A DNA stretch of 35,342 nt from JBFXAN01 sp050184225 (GTDB taxonomy: Bacteria > Chloroflexota > Dehalococcoidia > CAUJGQ01), in assembly GCA_050184225.1 (NCBI GenBank), contig JBFXAN010000060.1, forward strand, positions 1-35,342, given 5' to 3'. Made by a program: the position numbers and the translations under genes. Below the pieces are notes generated by a model. The model did not search any database, was not told where the DNA came from, and saw only the letters and a list, made by a program, of their open reading frames with translations. Shown here piece by piece: positions 24,662 through 34,012 of the stretch (the stretch's first letter is position 1; each line of letters opens with the position of its first letter).

Positions 24662-24690
24662 AATGTACGGCATATTGCCGTACATGTCAA
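24662..24690 (-). promoter_or_regulatory. Toxin-antitoxin promoter with embedded palindromic operator
   Basis: The minus strand reads TTGACA (24685-24690), 17 nt, TACATT (24662-24667). The plus-strand palindrome ATGTACGGCA-TAT-TGCCGTACAT (24663-24685, perfect 10-bp arms) fills the whole spacer and the -10 box. Binding of the antitoxin or the complex would exclude RNA polymerase. This is conditional autorepression as established for DUF1778-GNAT systems. Confidence 0.88.
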
Positions 24691-24700
24691 TCAAACCTCT

Positions 24701-25313
24701 CTACGATAATGTCTGGCGGGTGCGTTCGGGGAGGGCGCGGTCGTATTCATCGCCGTCGACACGGTTGTCGCTGAGGGTGGCGAGGATCTGGCCGGCGGTG
24801 GGGAGGGGGGGTGGGGTCGACGAAGGATTCGGGGTTCCAGAGGTTGGAGCGGACGATGGCGCGGGCGCACTGGAAGTAGACGGCGTCGACGGCGATGACG
24901 ACGACTGAGCGTGGTGGCTTGCCGTCCATTTTAAAGGAGGTGAGGAGATCGGGGTCGATGGTGAGGTGGGCGCGGCCGTTGATGCGGAGGGTGATGCCGA
25001 CACCGGGGATGAGGAAGAGGAGGGCGACACGGGGGTCGCGGATGATGTTGCGGAGGGAGTCGGCGCGGTTGTTGCCGCGGCGGTCGGGCATCAGCAGCGT
25101 TGTATCGTCGTGGACGCGGACGAAGCCGGGGAGGTCGCCGCGGGGAGAGCAGTCGAGGCCCTCGGGTCCGCTGGTGGCGAGCACGGCGAAGGGGGCGGCG
25201 TCGATCATGGCGCGGTATTCGGGGGTGATGCGGTCGACTTCCTTGACGAGGGATTGCTCGACCGGCTGACCGTAGAGCGCTTCCAGTTCTTCGACGGTGG
25301 TGATGATCGACAT
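24701..25313 (-). pseudogene. Pyridoxamine 5'-phosphate oxidase-family protein, interrupted by a frameshift
   Basis: The first frame (start ATG 25313) encodes a split-barrel flavin-binding protein: EYRAMIDAAPFAVLATSG, LDCSPRGDLPGFVRVHDD, LLMPDRRGNNRADSLRNI, VALLFLIPGVG and TLRINGRAHL, up to NPESFVDP. The expected C-terminal end (LPTAGQILATLSDNRVDGDE to the stop at 24701) is in the next frame. The shift falls in a run of seven G (24805-24811, plus strand); removing one restores a 203-aa protein of normal length. It is either a recent mutation, a phase-variable tract or a sequencing error. It is transcribed divergently from boxC. Confidence 0.85.
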
Positions 25314-25495
25314 GGTTGGTCCCATCCGAACGAGATTCAGGGTGAGGCGTGGCGCCCCCGATTGCAGTATCACACAGGACCGGCGGCGCCGTCGGGCGGC
25401 ATTGCGACGCACTGAGGCGGGTGCTACGGTCGGACCGGCGGGGCGCTGATATCTCGATATCGCGGTTGTGGCGGCGCGGTGAGGGACGGTGTGCG

Positions 25496-27142
25496 GTGGG
25501 CGATGGGATCGGAGCGGCGATCATCTTCGAGACGCATCCGGAGCGGTACCGGCACTGGGCGTTGCGGATCGACGGCGATTGCGCGTGGCTGACGCTGGAT
25601 GTGGAGCGGTTCGGCGGACTCGATCCGAGCATCGAGCTGAAGGGAAACTCCTACGACCTGAGCGTCGATATCGAGCTCGCGGATGCGGTGCAGCGGCTGC
25701 GGTTCGAGCATCCCGAGGTGTGGGTGCTGGTGATCGGGTCGGCGGAGGAGCGGATCTTCTGTTCGGGGGCGAACATCCACGCGCTGGCGCGGGCGACCCA
25801 CGCGCACAAGGTGAACTTCTGCAAGTTCACGAATGAGACGCGGCTGTACCTGGAGGAGGCGAGCGCGGAGAGCGGTCTGCATTCGATCGCGGCGTGCAAC
25901 GGGGCGACGGCGGGCGGCGGCTACGAGCTGGCACTGGCGTGCGACGCGATCGTGCTGGTCGACGATGGTTCGTCGGCGGTGAGTTTGCCGGAGGTGCCGC
26001 TGCTGGGAGTGCTGCCCGGCACGGGCGGGCTGACGCGGCTGACGGATAAGCGACGGGTGCGGCCGGACCTGGTGGACCTGTTCGCGACGCTCGCGGAGGG
26101 GGTACGAGGGAAGCGGGCGCTGGATTGGAGGCTGGTCGATCAGATCGTGGCGCGTAGCCGGTTCGACGAGGCGGTGGCGGCGCGGGTCGATGCGGCTCGT
26201 GTGGTGGCGAGATCTCAGGGCGAGGGGATCGCGCTGGATGCGCTGGAACCGATGGTGTCGGACGGCCGGATTGACTACCGGCATGTGCGCGTCGATCTCG
26301 ACCGGGACAGGCGGGTGGCGGAGGTCGTCGTGGCCGGGCCGGAGGGTGCGCAGCCGGAGGACGGCGGGGAGGCTCACGAAGCGGGGGCTGGCTGGTGGCC
26401 ATTGCGGATGGCGCGGGAGTTGGATGACGCGCTGCTGCGGCTGCGGTTCAATGAGCCGGCGATCGGGTTGGTGCTGCTCCGCACCCGTGGCGACCTGGAG
26501 ATGGTGCATCGCGTTGGGGAACTACTGGCGGGCGACGGGGAGTGTTGGCTGGTTCGGGAGACGCGGCTGTTGCTGGGGCGGGTGCTGCGGAGGCTAGACC
26601 TGACCGCCCGCAGCGTCTTCGCGATTGTGGACGAGAACTCCTGCTTTGCCGGCCCGCTGTTTGAGTTGCTCCTGGCGGCGGATCGGACGTATGTGCTCGA
26701 CGCGCCGGGCGTGGCGGTGCGGGCGGGCAGCCTCTCGGACGGCTGCCTCAATCGCTGGAACGGGCTGTCACGGCTGGCGACGCGTTTCCTCGATCAGCCG
26801 GATCGCGTTGCGGCAGTGTTGGAGGCGGGTCGCTGCGGTGCGATGGCGGCGTCCGACCTGGAGGAACTGGGGCTGGCGACGGAGTTGATCGACGAGATCG
26901 ACTTCGAGGACAGCGTGCGGATCGCGGTGGAGGAGCGGGCGAGCCTGTCGCCGGATGCGCTGACGGGAATGGAGGCATCGACGCGGTTCGGCGGTCCGGA
27001 GACGATGGCGACGAAGATCTTCGGGCGGCTTTCGGCATGGCAGAACTGGATCTTCAGCCGTCCCAACGCGACGGGTGAGGCGGGGGCGCTGGCGCTGTAC
27101 GGTAGGCCAGAGCGACCGAGGTTTGAGTTTACGAGAACGTGA
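25496..27142 (+). CDS. boxC: 2,3-epoxybenzoyl-CoA dihydrolase / benzoyl-CoA-dihydrodiol lyase BoxC
   Basis: A 548-aa protein made of two crotonase-like halves, as usual for BoxC. FETHPERYRHW at the start, LKGNSYDLSVDIELADAVQR, CSGANIHALARATHAHKVNF and CNGATAGGGYELALACD are strongly characteristic. It hydrolyses the epoxide and cleaves the ring of 2,3-epoxybenzoyl-CoA, releasing formate. The GTG at 25496, about 10 nt after GAGGGA, gives the family length; the longer in-frame extension to 25349 is not supported. Two GATATC copies (25448-25461) upstream could be regulatory. It is followed by boxB after a palindromic repeat. Confidence 0.95.
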   Translation: MGDGIGAAIIFETHPERYRHWALRIDGDCAWLTLDVERFGGLDPSIELKGNSYDLSVDIELADAVQRLRFEHPEVWVLVIGSAEERIFCSGANIHALARATHAHKVNFCKFTNETRLYLEEASAESGLHSIAACNGATAGGGYELALACDAIVLVDDGSSAVSLPEVPLLGVLPGTGGLTRLTDKRRVRPDLVDLFATLAEGVRGKRALDWRLVDQIVARSRFDEAVAARVDAARVVARSQGEGIALDALEPMVSDGRIDYRHVRVDLDRDRRVAEVVVAGPEGAQPEDGGEAHEAGAGWWPLRMARELDDALLRLRFNEPAIGLVLLRTRGDLEMVHRVGELLAGDGECWLVRETRLLLGRVLRRLDLTARSVFAIVDENSCFAGPLFELLLAADRTYVLDAPGVAVRAGSLSDGCLNRWNGLSRLATRFLDQPDRVAAVLEAGRCGAMAASDLEELGLATELIDEIDFEDSVRIAVEERASLSPDALTGMEASTRFGGPETMATKIFGRLSAWQNWIFSRPNATGEAGALALYGRPERPRFEFTRT

Positions 27143-27144
27143 AT

Positions 27145-27284
27145 GGGGCAATCGGCAGTCGGCAATCGGCAATGGGAGTTCGTATCTACTGCCGGTCTGC
27201 ATTGAGCGCGATGGTGAGAACTATGCGGCAAACGGTTCGATCGCGTCCTCACCCCATTGCCGCTTGCCGACTGCCGATTGCCCC
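27145..27284. repeat. 140-bp element with 32-bp near-perfect inverted ends (family GGCAATCGGCAGTC)
   Basis: The left arm (27145-27176) and the reverse complement of the right arm (27253-27284) match at 31 of 32 positions. The arms consist of GGCAATC/GGCAGTC units. The 76-bp centre is unrelated. The element fills the boxC-boxB gap and ends directly before the boxB Shine-Dalgarno GGAGGA. No target-site duplication is visible. The hairpin would form in the boxCB message. Confidence 0.88.
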
Positions 27285-27296
27285 GGAGGACACGCC

Positions 27297-28703
<1,407 letters not shown>

Positions 28704-28780
28704 GACGAACGGATCACCCACCAGGGCGTCAGGAGCACATGAGGCGTGGCGCCCGGGCGTCCTCGATGCGACGACATCGC

Positions 28781-28813
28781 TCTTAGCATCCTCTTAGAAT
28801 CCCGACCGATACT
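28781..28813 (+). promoter_or_regulatory. 11-bp tandem direct repeats next to a -10 box, upstream of the response regulator
   Basis: TCTTAGCATCC (28781-28791) and TCTTAGAATCC (28792-28802) are adjacent and differ at one base, followed by GATACT (28808-28813) as a likely -10. Tandem 11-bp direct repeats covering the -35 region are the usual binding pattern of OmpR/PhoB-type regulators, so autoactivation by the downstream regulator is likely. Confidence 0.65.
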
Positions 28814-28855
28814 TGAGGGGAAGGCGTCCACGCGCTCCACGGATCGAGGCCAGCG

Positions 28856-29542
28856 ATGAAGCAGGGTACCCGCATCCTCGTCGTCGAGGACGATCACTCG
28901 ATTGCCCGGCTGCTGCAACTCGAGCTCGAGCACCGCGGCGCCGTCGTTCGTTGCGTCTTCGACGGCTCGTCTGCCCTACCGGCGGTCGAGACGTTCACAC
29001 CGGACGCGATTGTCCTCGACATCATGTTGCCGGGATTGGATGGTGAGCAGGTGCTGTATCAACTGCGGCGCGGTGGTAATAAAGTGCCGGTGATCATGCT
29101 CACGGCCCGCGATGCGCTCCGCGACAAGGTGCGTAACCTCGACACCGGCGCCGACGACTATCTGACCAAACCCTTCCAGGTCGAGGAGCTCCTCTCCCGC
29201 CTGCGGGCGCTGCTGCGTCGGGTGGAGGGCGACGAGGTACTCCGGGTCGCCGACCTGGTCGTGAATACGGACACGCGGCAGGTGCTCCGCGGCGAACGGA
29301 GCATCGATCTGACCACGCGCGAGTACGACCTGCTGGAGTTCATGGCCCGCAATGCCCGCCGCGTGCTGCCCCGCGACCTGATCCTCTCCCGCGTCTGGGA
29401 GCACACACCGGATGTCGATACCAACGTCGTCGACGTCTACATCGGCTATCTGCGGCGCAAGGTTGATGCGCCCGGTGAGCCGCGACTGATTCAGACGGTC
29501 CGCGGCGCCGGCTTCGCGCTGCGCGAGGGTGAGCGCTCGTGA
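28856..29542 (+). CDS. OmpR/PhoB-family response regulator
   Basis: A 228-aa protein. The receiver domain (about 5-118) has E11/D12, the phosphoacceptor D55 (VLDIMLPG), T83 and K105 (DYLTKPFQ). The winged-helix DNA-binding domain (about 130-225) has REYDLLEFMARNARRVLPRD and the recognition region NVVDVYIGYLRRKVD. It overlaps the histidine kinase gene by 1 nt (TGATG). Target genes are unknown apart from likely self-control through the direct repeats at 28781-28802. Confidence 0.95.
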   Translation: MKQGTRILVVEDDHSIARLLQLELEHRGAVVRCVFDGSSALPAVETFTPDAIVLDIMLPGLDGEQVLYQLRRGGNKVPVIMLTARDALRDKVRNLDTGADDYLTKPFQVEELLSRLRALLRRVEGDEVLRVADLVVNTDTRQVLRGERSIDLTTREYDLLEFMARNARRVLPRDLILSRVWEHTPDVDTNVVDVYIGYLRRKVDAPGEPRLIQTVRGAGFALREGERS

Positions 29543-30933
29543 TGCCGATTCGCTGGCGCCTGACGATCTTCTACACGCTGACGATCCTCGTGATCGCGGT
29601 CGTGCTCACCGGCGGGCTGTTCGCGGTGCGGGCGATCGGCCTGATGGCCGATATCGAAGGGTCGGCCCGCGCTCATGCCCTCGAGACGGCCCGTCTGCTC
29701 GAGTCCGGCGGCGCCATCGATCAGGTCGACGAAACGGCCTTGATCGCGGACGGCGTCTCGGTGGTCCTCCGCGACGATCAGGGGAACATCCTGGATGAGA
29801 CAGGCGCCGTCATGCGGGGGTTACAGGCCGGCGCGTCCACCTGGCAGCAGGCGCTGGAATCCGGCGACGCCACGAGCAGCGCCCGCTTCGACGACGATGA
29901 CTTCGCCTACGTCGTGCCGGTCACGGTCGCCGGCTCACCGATCCGTCTGGTCGAGGCCCGCACCACCTACGACGCGATCGGCGAAGGGTTCATGATCTTC
30001 GCCCCGGCCGTCGGCGCGGGCGTGATCCTCGTCGTGCTGATCGCGATCGGCGGATCGTATCTGATGGCGTGGAGCGCCTTCCGTCCGGTGAACACGATCG
30101 TGCAGTCTGCCCGCGCGATCACGGAGGGCGACCTCTCGCGGCGGCTGCCGGTGAAGTCACGACGGGACGAACTGGGACGGCTGGCGCTCGCCTTCAACGA
30201 ATTGCTGGGCCGGATCGAGGTCGCCTTCGACCAGCGCGAGCAAGCGCTGGATCAGCAGCGCCGCTTTGTCTCCGACGCGGGACATGAGCTCCGCACCCCC
30301 CTCACATCGATCCTGGGATACGCGCGGATGTTGCGCGAGTGGGGACTCAAAGATCCGCAGATCACCCGCGAGGGCATTGTCGCGATGGAGCGGGAGGCGG
30401 CGCGGATGGAGACGCTGGTCGAAGAGTTGCTGAGCCTTGCCCGTGGGGATGAACGGCTCACCCTCGACCTGCGTCCCTATGATCTGTGCGACCTCGCCAC
30501 CGTTGCCGTCGAGGCGGCGCGGGCGGCGGCCGGTGACAAGGTGACGATCGTCTACGAACCGCCACCCGCGCCGATCCGTGCTGTCGTCGACCGCGACCGC
30601 ATCCGTCAGGCGCTGGCCGCTCTGCTCGACAACGCCGTCAAGTACACACCGGCGGGCGGCATGGTCGAGGTCACCGTCCGCACGATCGGCGACGATGCCG
30701 AGATCGAGGTGGCCGACACCGGCATCGGCATGACGCGCGACCACCTGCCGCACATCTTCGACCGGTTCTATCGGGTCGACGCCGCGCGGACGGCGGGCGG
30801 ATCGGGCCTCGGCCTCGCCATCGTCCGCCAGATCATGGAGGCGCACGGCGGCAGCGTCGACGTCACCAGCCTCCCCGGCAAAGGCTCGACCTTCACCCTC
30901 TGCTTTCCTTCGGAAACAACGCCCGGCCAATGA
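29542..30933 (+). CDS. Sensor histidine kinase (HAMP, HisKA, HATPase)
   Basis: A 463-aa protein. TM1 is about 8-30, the extracytoplasmic sensor region about 31-150 (acidic, with DDDD near 117-120), TM2 about 152-175 and HAMP about 176-230. The HisKA H-box is DAGHELRTPLTSI with H248. The ATPase N-box is LLDNAVKYTP, G1 is ADTGIGM and G2 is GGSGLGLAIV. ATG at 29542 overlaps the regulator stop codon; a GTG one codon earlier is also possible. The signal is unknown. It is cognate to the response regulator just upstream. Confidence 0.95.
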   Translation: MPIRWRLTIFYTLTILVIAVVLTGGLFAVRAIGLMADIEGSARAHALETARLLESGGAIDQVDETALIADGVSVVLRDDQGNILDETGAVMRGLQAGASTWQQALESGDATSSARFDDDDFAYVVPVTVAGSPIRLVEARTTYDAIGEGFMIFAPAVGAGVILVVLIAIGGSYLMAWSAFRPVNTIVQSARAITEGDLSRRLPVKSRRDELGRLALAFNELLGRIEVAFDQREQALDQQRRFVSDAGHELRTPLTSILGYARMLREWGLKDPQITREGIVAMEREAARMETLVEELLSLARGDERLTLDLRPYDLCDLATVAVEAARAAAGDKVTIVYEPPPAPIRAVVDRDRIRQALAALLDNAVKYTPAGGMVEVTVRTIGDDAEIEVADTGIGMTRDHLPHIFDRFYRVDAARTAGGSGLGLAIVRQIMEAHGGSVDVTSLPGKGSTFTLCFPSETTPGQ

Positions 30934-31129
30934 GCACCCGCGACCGTGCGTCAGATCACTCCGACACGATGACCAGGGCAGGACGCGAAGCAGTCGAGGC
31001 TTCTCCGACGTGTGCCGAGGAGTCGCCGGCCATACTTGCTACACTTTTCCCGCGCCGTTGCTTTGCTACCCTGCAAAACGCGAGCCGCGGCCGGTCAGGG
31101 AAGCAGCCCCGGAGAAAGAAGGCGGACTG

Positions 31130-31810
31130 ATGCGTGTCCCGGTGATGCTTGGCGCCGCTGCATGGAGCATCGCGATGCTCATGCTGGCAGTGGTCCTTGC
31201 TCCCCTGATGAACGGGGGCTGGGTGGTGCTCGCTCTGCTCGCGGCCCTGGCGCCGCTTCTCGTCGTGATCCAGTTCAACCGCAGCATGGCCCGCCGGGAC
31301 GAACCGTCGCCGGCGCTGCCAGATCCAGCCGAGCGCGAAACCGCGCTGCTGCGCCTGCTGGAGGAACGCGGGACCGTGACTCCCATCACCGCGGCGATGC
31401 GGACCCCGCTCACCGTGGAGGAGGCCGCCGCCAAGCTGGACGAACTGGCAGGCAAGGGCTTTCTCAAGATGGTCCTGGAGAACGGCGCGATCGCCTACAC
31501 GCTTCACGATCAGGATCGCGAGGCGCCGCGCCGGTCGCCCGACACCTCGACGACCGGCGCGTTCTCGGGGAATGGATCACGCAATGGTGCGCATGGCGAA
31601 GCCGAGGACGCCGTCTACGAGCCGCTGAGTGAGCGCGAGCTCGAAGTACTGACGCTGCTCGCCTCCGGACGGTCGAACGCCGAGATCGCCCGCGCGCTCT
31701 ACATCTCCGTCGGCACCGTCAAGACCCACACCAACAACATCTACCGCAAGCTCGGCGCCCGGAACCGGGCCGAGGCGCTCGCCAAGGCGCGCAACCTCCA
31801 CCTCGTCTAA
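31130..31810 (+). CDS. Membrane-tethered LuxR-type transcription regulator
   Basis: A 226-aa protein with two N-terminal hydrophobic segments (about 5-24 and 30-47) and a short basic turn. A middle part (about 62-128, ETALLRLLEERGTVTPITAA to GAIAYTLHD) resembles a winged helix, followed by a Gly/Ser-rich linker. The C-terminal LuxR HTH is complete (LSERELEVLTLLASGRSNAE and YISVGTVKTHTNNIYRKLGA, about 165-224). No receiver domain is present. A DNA-binding domain anchored to the membrane suggests direct membrane sensing or release by proteolysis. The ATG at 31130 fits the hydrophobic start. Confidence 0.85.
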   Translation: MRVPVMLGAAAWSIAMLMLAVVLAPLMNGGWVVLALLAALAPLLVVIQFNRSMARRDEPSPALPDPAERETALLRLLEERGTVTPITAAMRTPLTVEEAAAKLDELAGKGFLKMVLENGAIAYTLHDQDREAPRRSPDTSTTGAFSGNGSRNGAHGEAEDAVYEPLSERELEVLTLLASGRSNAEIARALYISVGTVKTHTNNIYRKLGARNRAEALAKARNLHLV

Positions 31811-31878
31811 CCCTTCAATCCTCCTCACCGGCCTCCGGCCACGATCGGCGATCGGGGAATCAACCCGTCTCCACCCGC

Positions 31879-31910
31879 CGCTCTACCTTTCGGGAGAGGT
31901 CGCTCTACCT
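31879..31910 (+). promoter_or_regulatory. Pair of 10-bp direct repeats 22 bp apart
   Basis: CGCTCTACCT occurs at 31879-31888 and 31901-31910, two helical turns apart, between the LuxR-type gene and the cupredoxin gene and about 110 nt before the latter. It could be a binding site for the neighbouring LuxR regulator; this rests only on spacing and position. Confidence 0.35.
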
Positions 31911-32017
31911 GGTTGAGCGCGACCCTTGCGGTAGGCGCTGCCGGTACGATCGACCGCCGGACGCCTCGCCCGCCGGCCGCGGGCAACCACCGACGCACGC
32001 GTCACAAGGAGCACCTC

Positions 32018-32356
32018 ATGAAATACCTGTTTCTCAGCCTGCTTGCCGTGGTCGGGTTCGGCCTGTCCATCGCCTGCGGGACAGATCTCAACGCCGCTAC
32101 CCCCGTCACGGGCGTCACCGAAGTCGTCGTCAAAGACATGAAGTTCTCGCCCGCCGTCATCGAAGTCCCCGCCGGCACCACCGTCACCTGGACCTTCCAG
32201 GACGGCGACACGCCGCACGATGTCAAGGGCGACGGCTTCCAGTCCGAGGTGATGCGGGAGGGCACCTTCACCCACACCTTCAGCACACCCGGCACCTACG
32301 ACTACAAATGCACGCTGCACGGCCAGATGAAGGGGCGCGTCATCGTCACCGGCTGA
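32018..32356 (+). CDS. Exported cupredoxin (plastocyanin-like copper protein)
   Basis: A 112-aa protein: signal segment about 1-19 with a cysteine at 20 (LSIAC, an imperfect lipobox), then one cupredoxin domain. The type 1 copper ligands are all visible: H67 (DTPHDV), C98, H101 and M104 (YKCTLHGQMKG). It probably shuttles electrons or binds copper outside the membrane. The ATG at 32018 follows AAGGAG. It stands alone; the next gene is a small membrane protein. Confidence 0.93.
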   Translation: MKYLFLSLLAVVGFGLSIACGTDLNAATPVTGVTEVVVKDMKFSPAVIEVPAGTTVTWTFQDGDTPHDVKGDGFQSEVMREGTFTHTFSTPGTYDYKCTLHGQMKGRVIVTG

Positions 32357-32410
32357 TGCAGGAGCAGCCGTAACGACCGATGTGAACCGCGGAGACGCGG
32401 AGGTCAGATG

Positions 32411-32490
32411 TTGTCATCCTGAGCGACAGCGAAGGATCTCGCAGTGTATCTGTCCAAGGAAGAGATGCTTCGCTTCGCTCAGCATGACAA
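32411..32490. repeat. 80-bp intergenic palindrome (family GTCATCCTGAGCGAAGCGAAG)
   Basis: The left arm (32411-32440) and right arm (32462-32490) are near-perfect reverse complements with one indel and two substitutions. The CTGAGCGAAGCGAAG type of repeat is widespread in unrelated bacterial genomes. Here it creates a spurious in-frame extension at the 5' side of the next gene. Confidence 0.85.
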
Positions 32491-32530
32491 TATTCGGCTC
32501 TGTGCCTCCAAGGTGAAAGGAAAGCACGCG

Positions 32531-32992
32531 GTGATCGCTGCACAACATCACATAAACGCTGAGCGTACTGACCAGCGGCAGCCGCCCGCGTACGCCCGGT
32601 TCGGGCGAATCGCCTTCGCCATCACCGCAACGCTGCTTACCGGTAGCATCGTCCTGCAGGTGTTCTTCGCCGGGCTGGGATTGATGGTTGACGGTGACCA
32701 GATGGGCCTGCACCGTGCGATGGGCGGCCTGATCGGGCTCTTCCCGATGGTGCTGCTCGTCCTCGGGCTGATCGGACGAGTTCCCGGCCGGGTGTTCGGC
32801 CTCGTGGGGCTGCTCTACCTGCTGTATGTACTGCAGTGGGTGTTCGTCACGGTGCCCGACCTGCCGACGATGCGGGCGCTGCATCCGGTGAATGCGCTTC
32901 TGCTTTTCCTGGTCGCGCTTCAGATAACGCGTGGCGCGTGGCGGCTGCAGCGCTCACCACGCCGCACCGCCCGCCTCCGGGATCGAGAGTGA
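32531..32992 (+). CDS. DUF6220-like four-helix membrane protein
   Basis: A 153-aa protein with four predicted membrane helices (about 27-50, 64-84, 88-111, 121-140) and histidines at the membrane edge (GLHRAMGGLIG and ALHPVNALLLF), as in small cytochrome-b-like families. The second half (VFVTVPDLPTMRALHPVNAL) resembles DUF6220. The GTG at 32531 with AAAGGAAAG upstream is chosen because earlier in-frame sequence is the palindromic repeat. Function unknown. Confidence 0.7.
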   Translation: MIAAQHHINAERTDQRQPPAYARFGRIAFAITATLLTGSIVLQVFFAGLGLMVDGDQMGLHRAMGGLIGLFPMVLLVLGLIGRVPGRVFGLVGLLYLLYVLQWVFVTVPDLPTMRALHPVNALLLFLVALQITRGAWRLQRSPRRTARLRDRE

Positions 32993-33079
32993 TGCGCAGC
33001 AACCGGCGTTCGACTCGCCGCTCATGTCCCGCCCGCCATTTCTTCAAACGCCGATCGGTGCAGGGCCATACTCACGCGC

Positions 33080-33949
33080 TTACTGGTAAATCACCACCAC
33101 CGGCCGCGGCGGCAACGCCAGCACGTCATCCGGCATCATCAGCGGCACGTCGTGCTCGTAGAACAGCTTCACGCCGGGATACTGCACGGCGTCACGCGTG
33201 ATCACGGCGTCGTAGGTCGCCAGCTTGGCGGCGGGCGGTCCGAAGCCGTCCATGTCGATCACCAGTTCCACACCCTCATACGACGCGATCGCCGCCTTAT
33301 CGGGCAGCATCGAGGCGCGGAACTGGTGCACGATCAGGATCTTGCCCGGCAGGCCGTTCTCCTGCGCGATTCCCTGAAGCATCGCCTGCGCCTCGTTCAC
33401 CTGCGCGGCGGTGAGGTGACCGATATCCTCGACCGGCGTCACACCCGGCCCCCAGGCGAACTCCGGATCGAGGGCGAGGTGGACGTGCGGCTCTGTGAGG
33501 AAGCGGGTGATGGTGCCGACCTCGTCCGCGATCGTGCTGCGGCCCATCTGGAGATCGAGAAACAGCAGCAGATCGTTCTCCCGCGCGAGCGCGATGTACT
33601 CCTCCACCAGCGCATCGCTGAGGCGGCCGAGATGCAGCCCATCGGCGCCCGACTCTCTTTGTGCCATCGCATAAATGAGATGCAGGGCAGGCTGCACCGG
33701 CCGCTCGGGGTCGAGCGCGGCATACGCATCCGCCTGCATCCGCAGCCAGCCGATCACTTCGACCGGACTGGCCTGGCCGAGGATGCCAAGTCCCGGGGCC
33801 AGCGGCGTGCCATAGAACGACACGATCCGGTGGTTCGACAGAAACGGCGCCGCCGGTTGCGATGCTGCCTGCGCCGCTGCTGGGTGAGTCGTGGCACCTC
33901 CAGCAACGACGGCCACGATGATTGCCGCTATCAGTGCGTTCAATCGCAT
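33080..33949 (-). CDS. Secreted protein of unknown function, possible TIM-barrel fold
   Basis: A 289-aa protein with a clear signal peptide (MRLNALIAAIIVAVVAGGA to AAAQA, cleavage near 28). The mature part starts NHRIVSFYGTPLAPGLGILG and shows alternating strand-helix segments (ALHLIYAMAQ, LLLFLDLQMG, VHLALDPEFAWG, KILIVHQFR, VELVIDMDGFG, LATYDAVITRDAV, PVVVIYQ) that look like a glycoside-hydrolase-like barrel. No family was recognised with certainty and no catalytic pair is claimed. Confidence 0.72.
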   Translation of the reverse strand: MRLNALIAAIIVAVVAGGATTHPAAAQAASQPAAPFLSNHRIVSFYGTPLAPGLGILGQASPVEVIGWLRMQADAYAALDPERPVQPALHLIYAMAQRESGADGLHLGRLSDALVEEYIALARENDLLLFLDLQMGRSTIADEVGTITRFLTEPHVHLALDPEFAWGPGVTPVEDIGHLTAAQVNEAQAMLQGIAQENGLPGKILIVHQFRASMLPDKAAIASYEGVELVIDMDGFGPPAAKLATYDAVITRDAVQYPGVKLFYEHDVPLMMPDDVLALPPRPVVVIYQ

Positions 33950-34012
33950 CGACCTGCCATACCGCTGTCTCTCCTGATCCCAATGAACGAGTGGCGGCCT
34001 GGCCGCCGGACC

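Noticed and set aside
27145..27284. Calling the boxC-boxB element a MITE
   Set aside because: No target-site duplication or related transposase is visible; left as a palindromic repeat.
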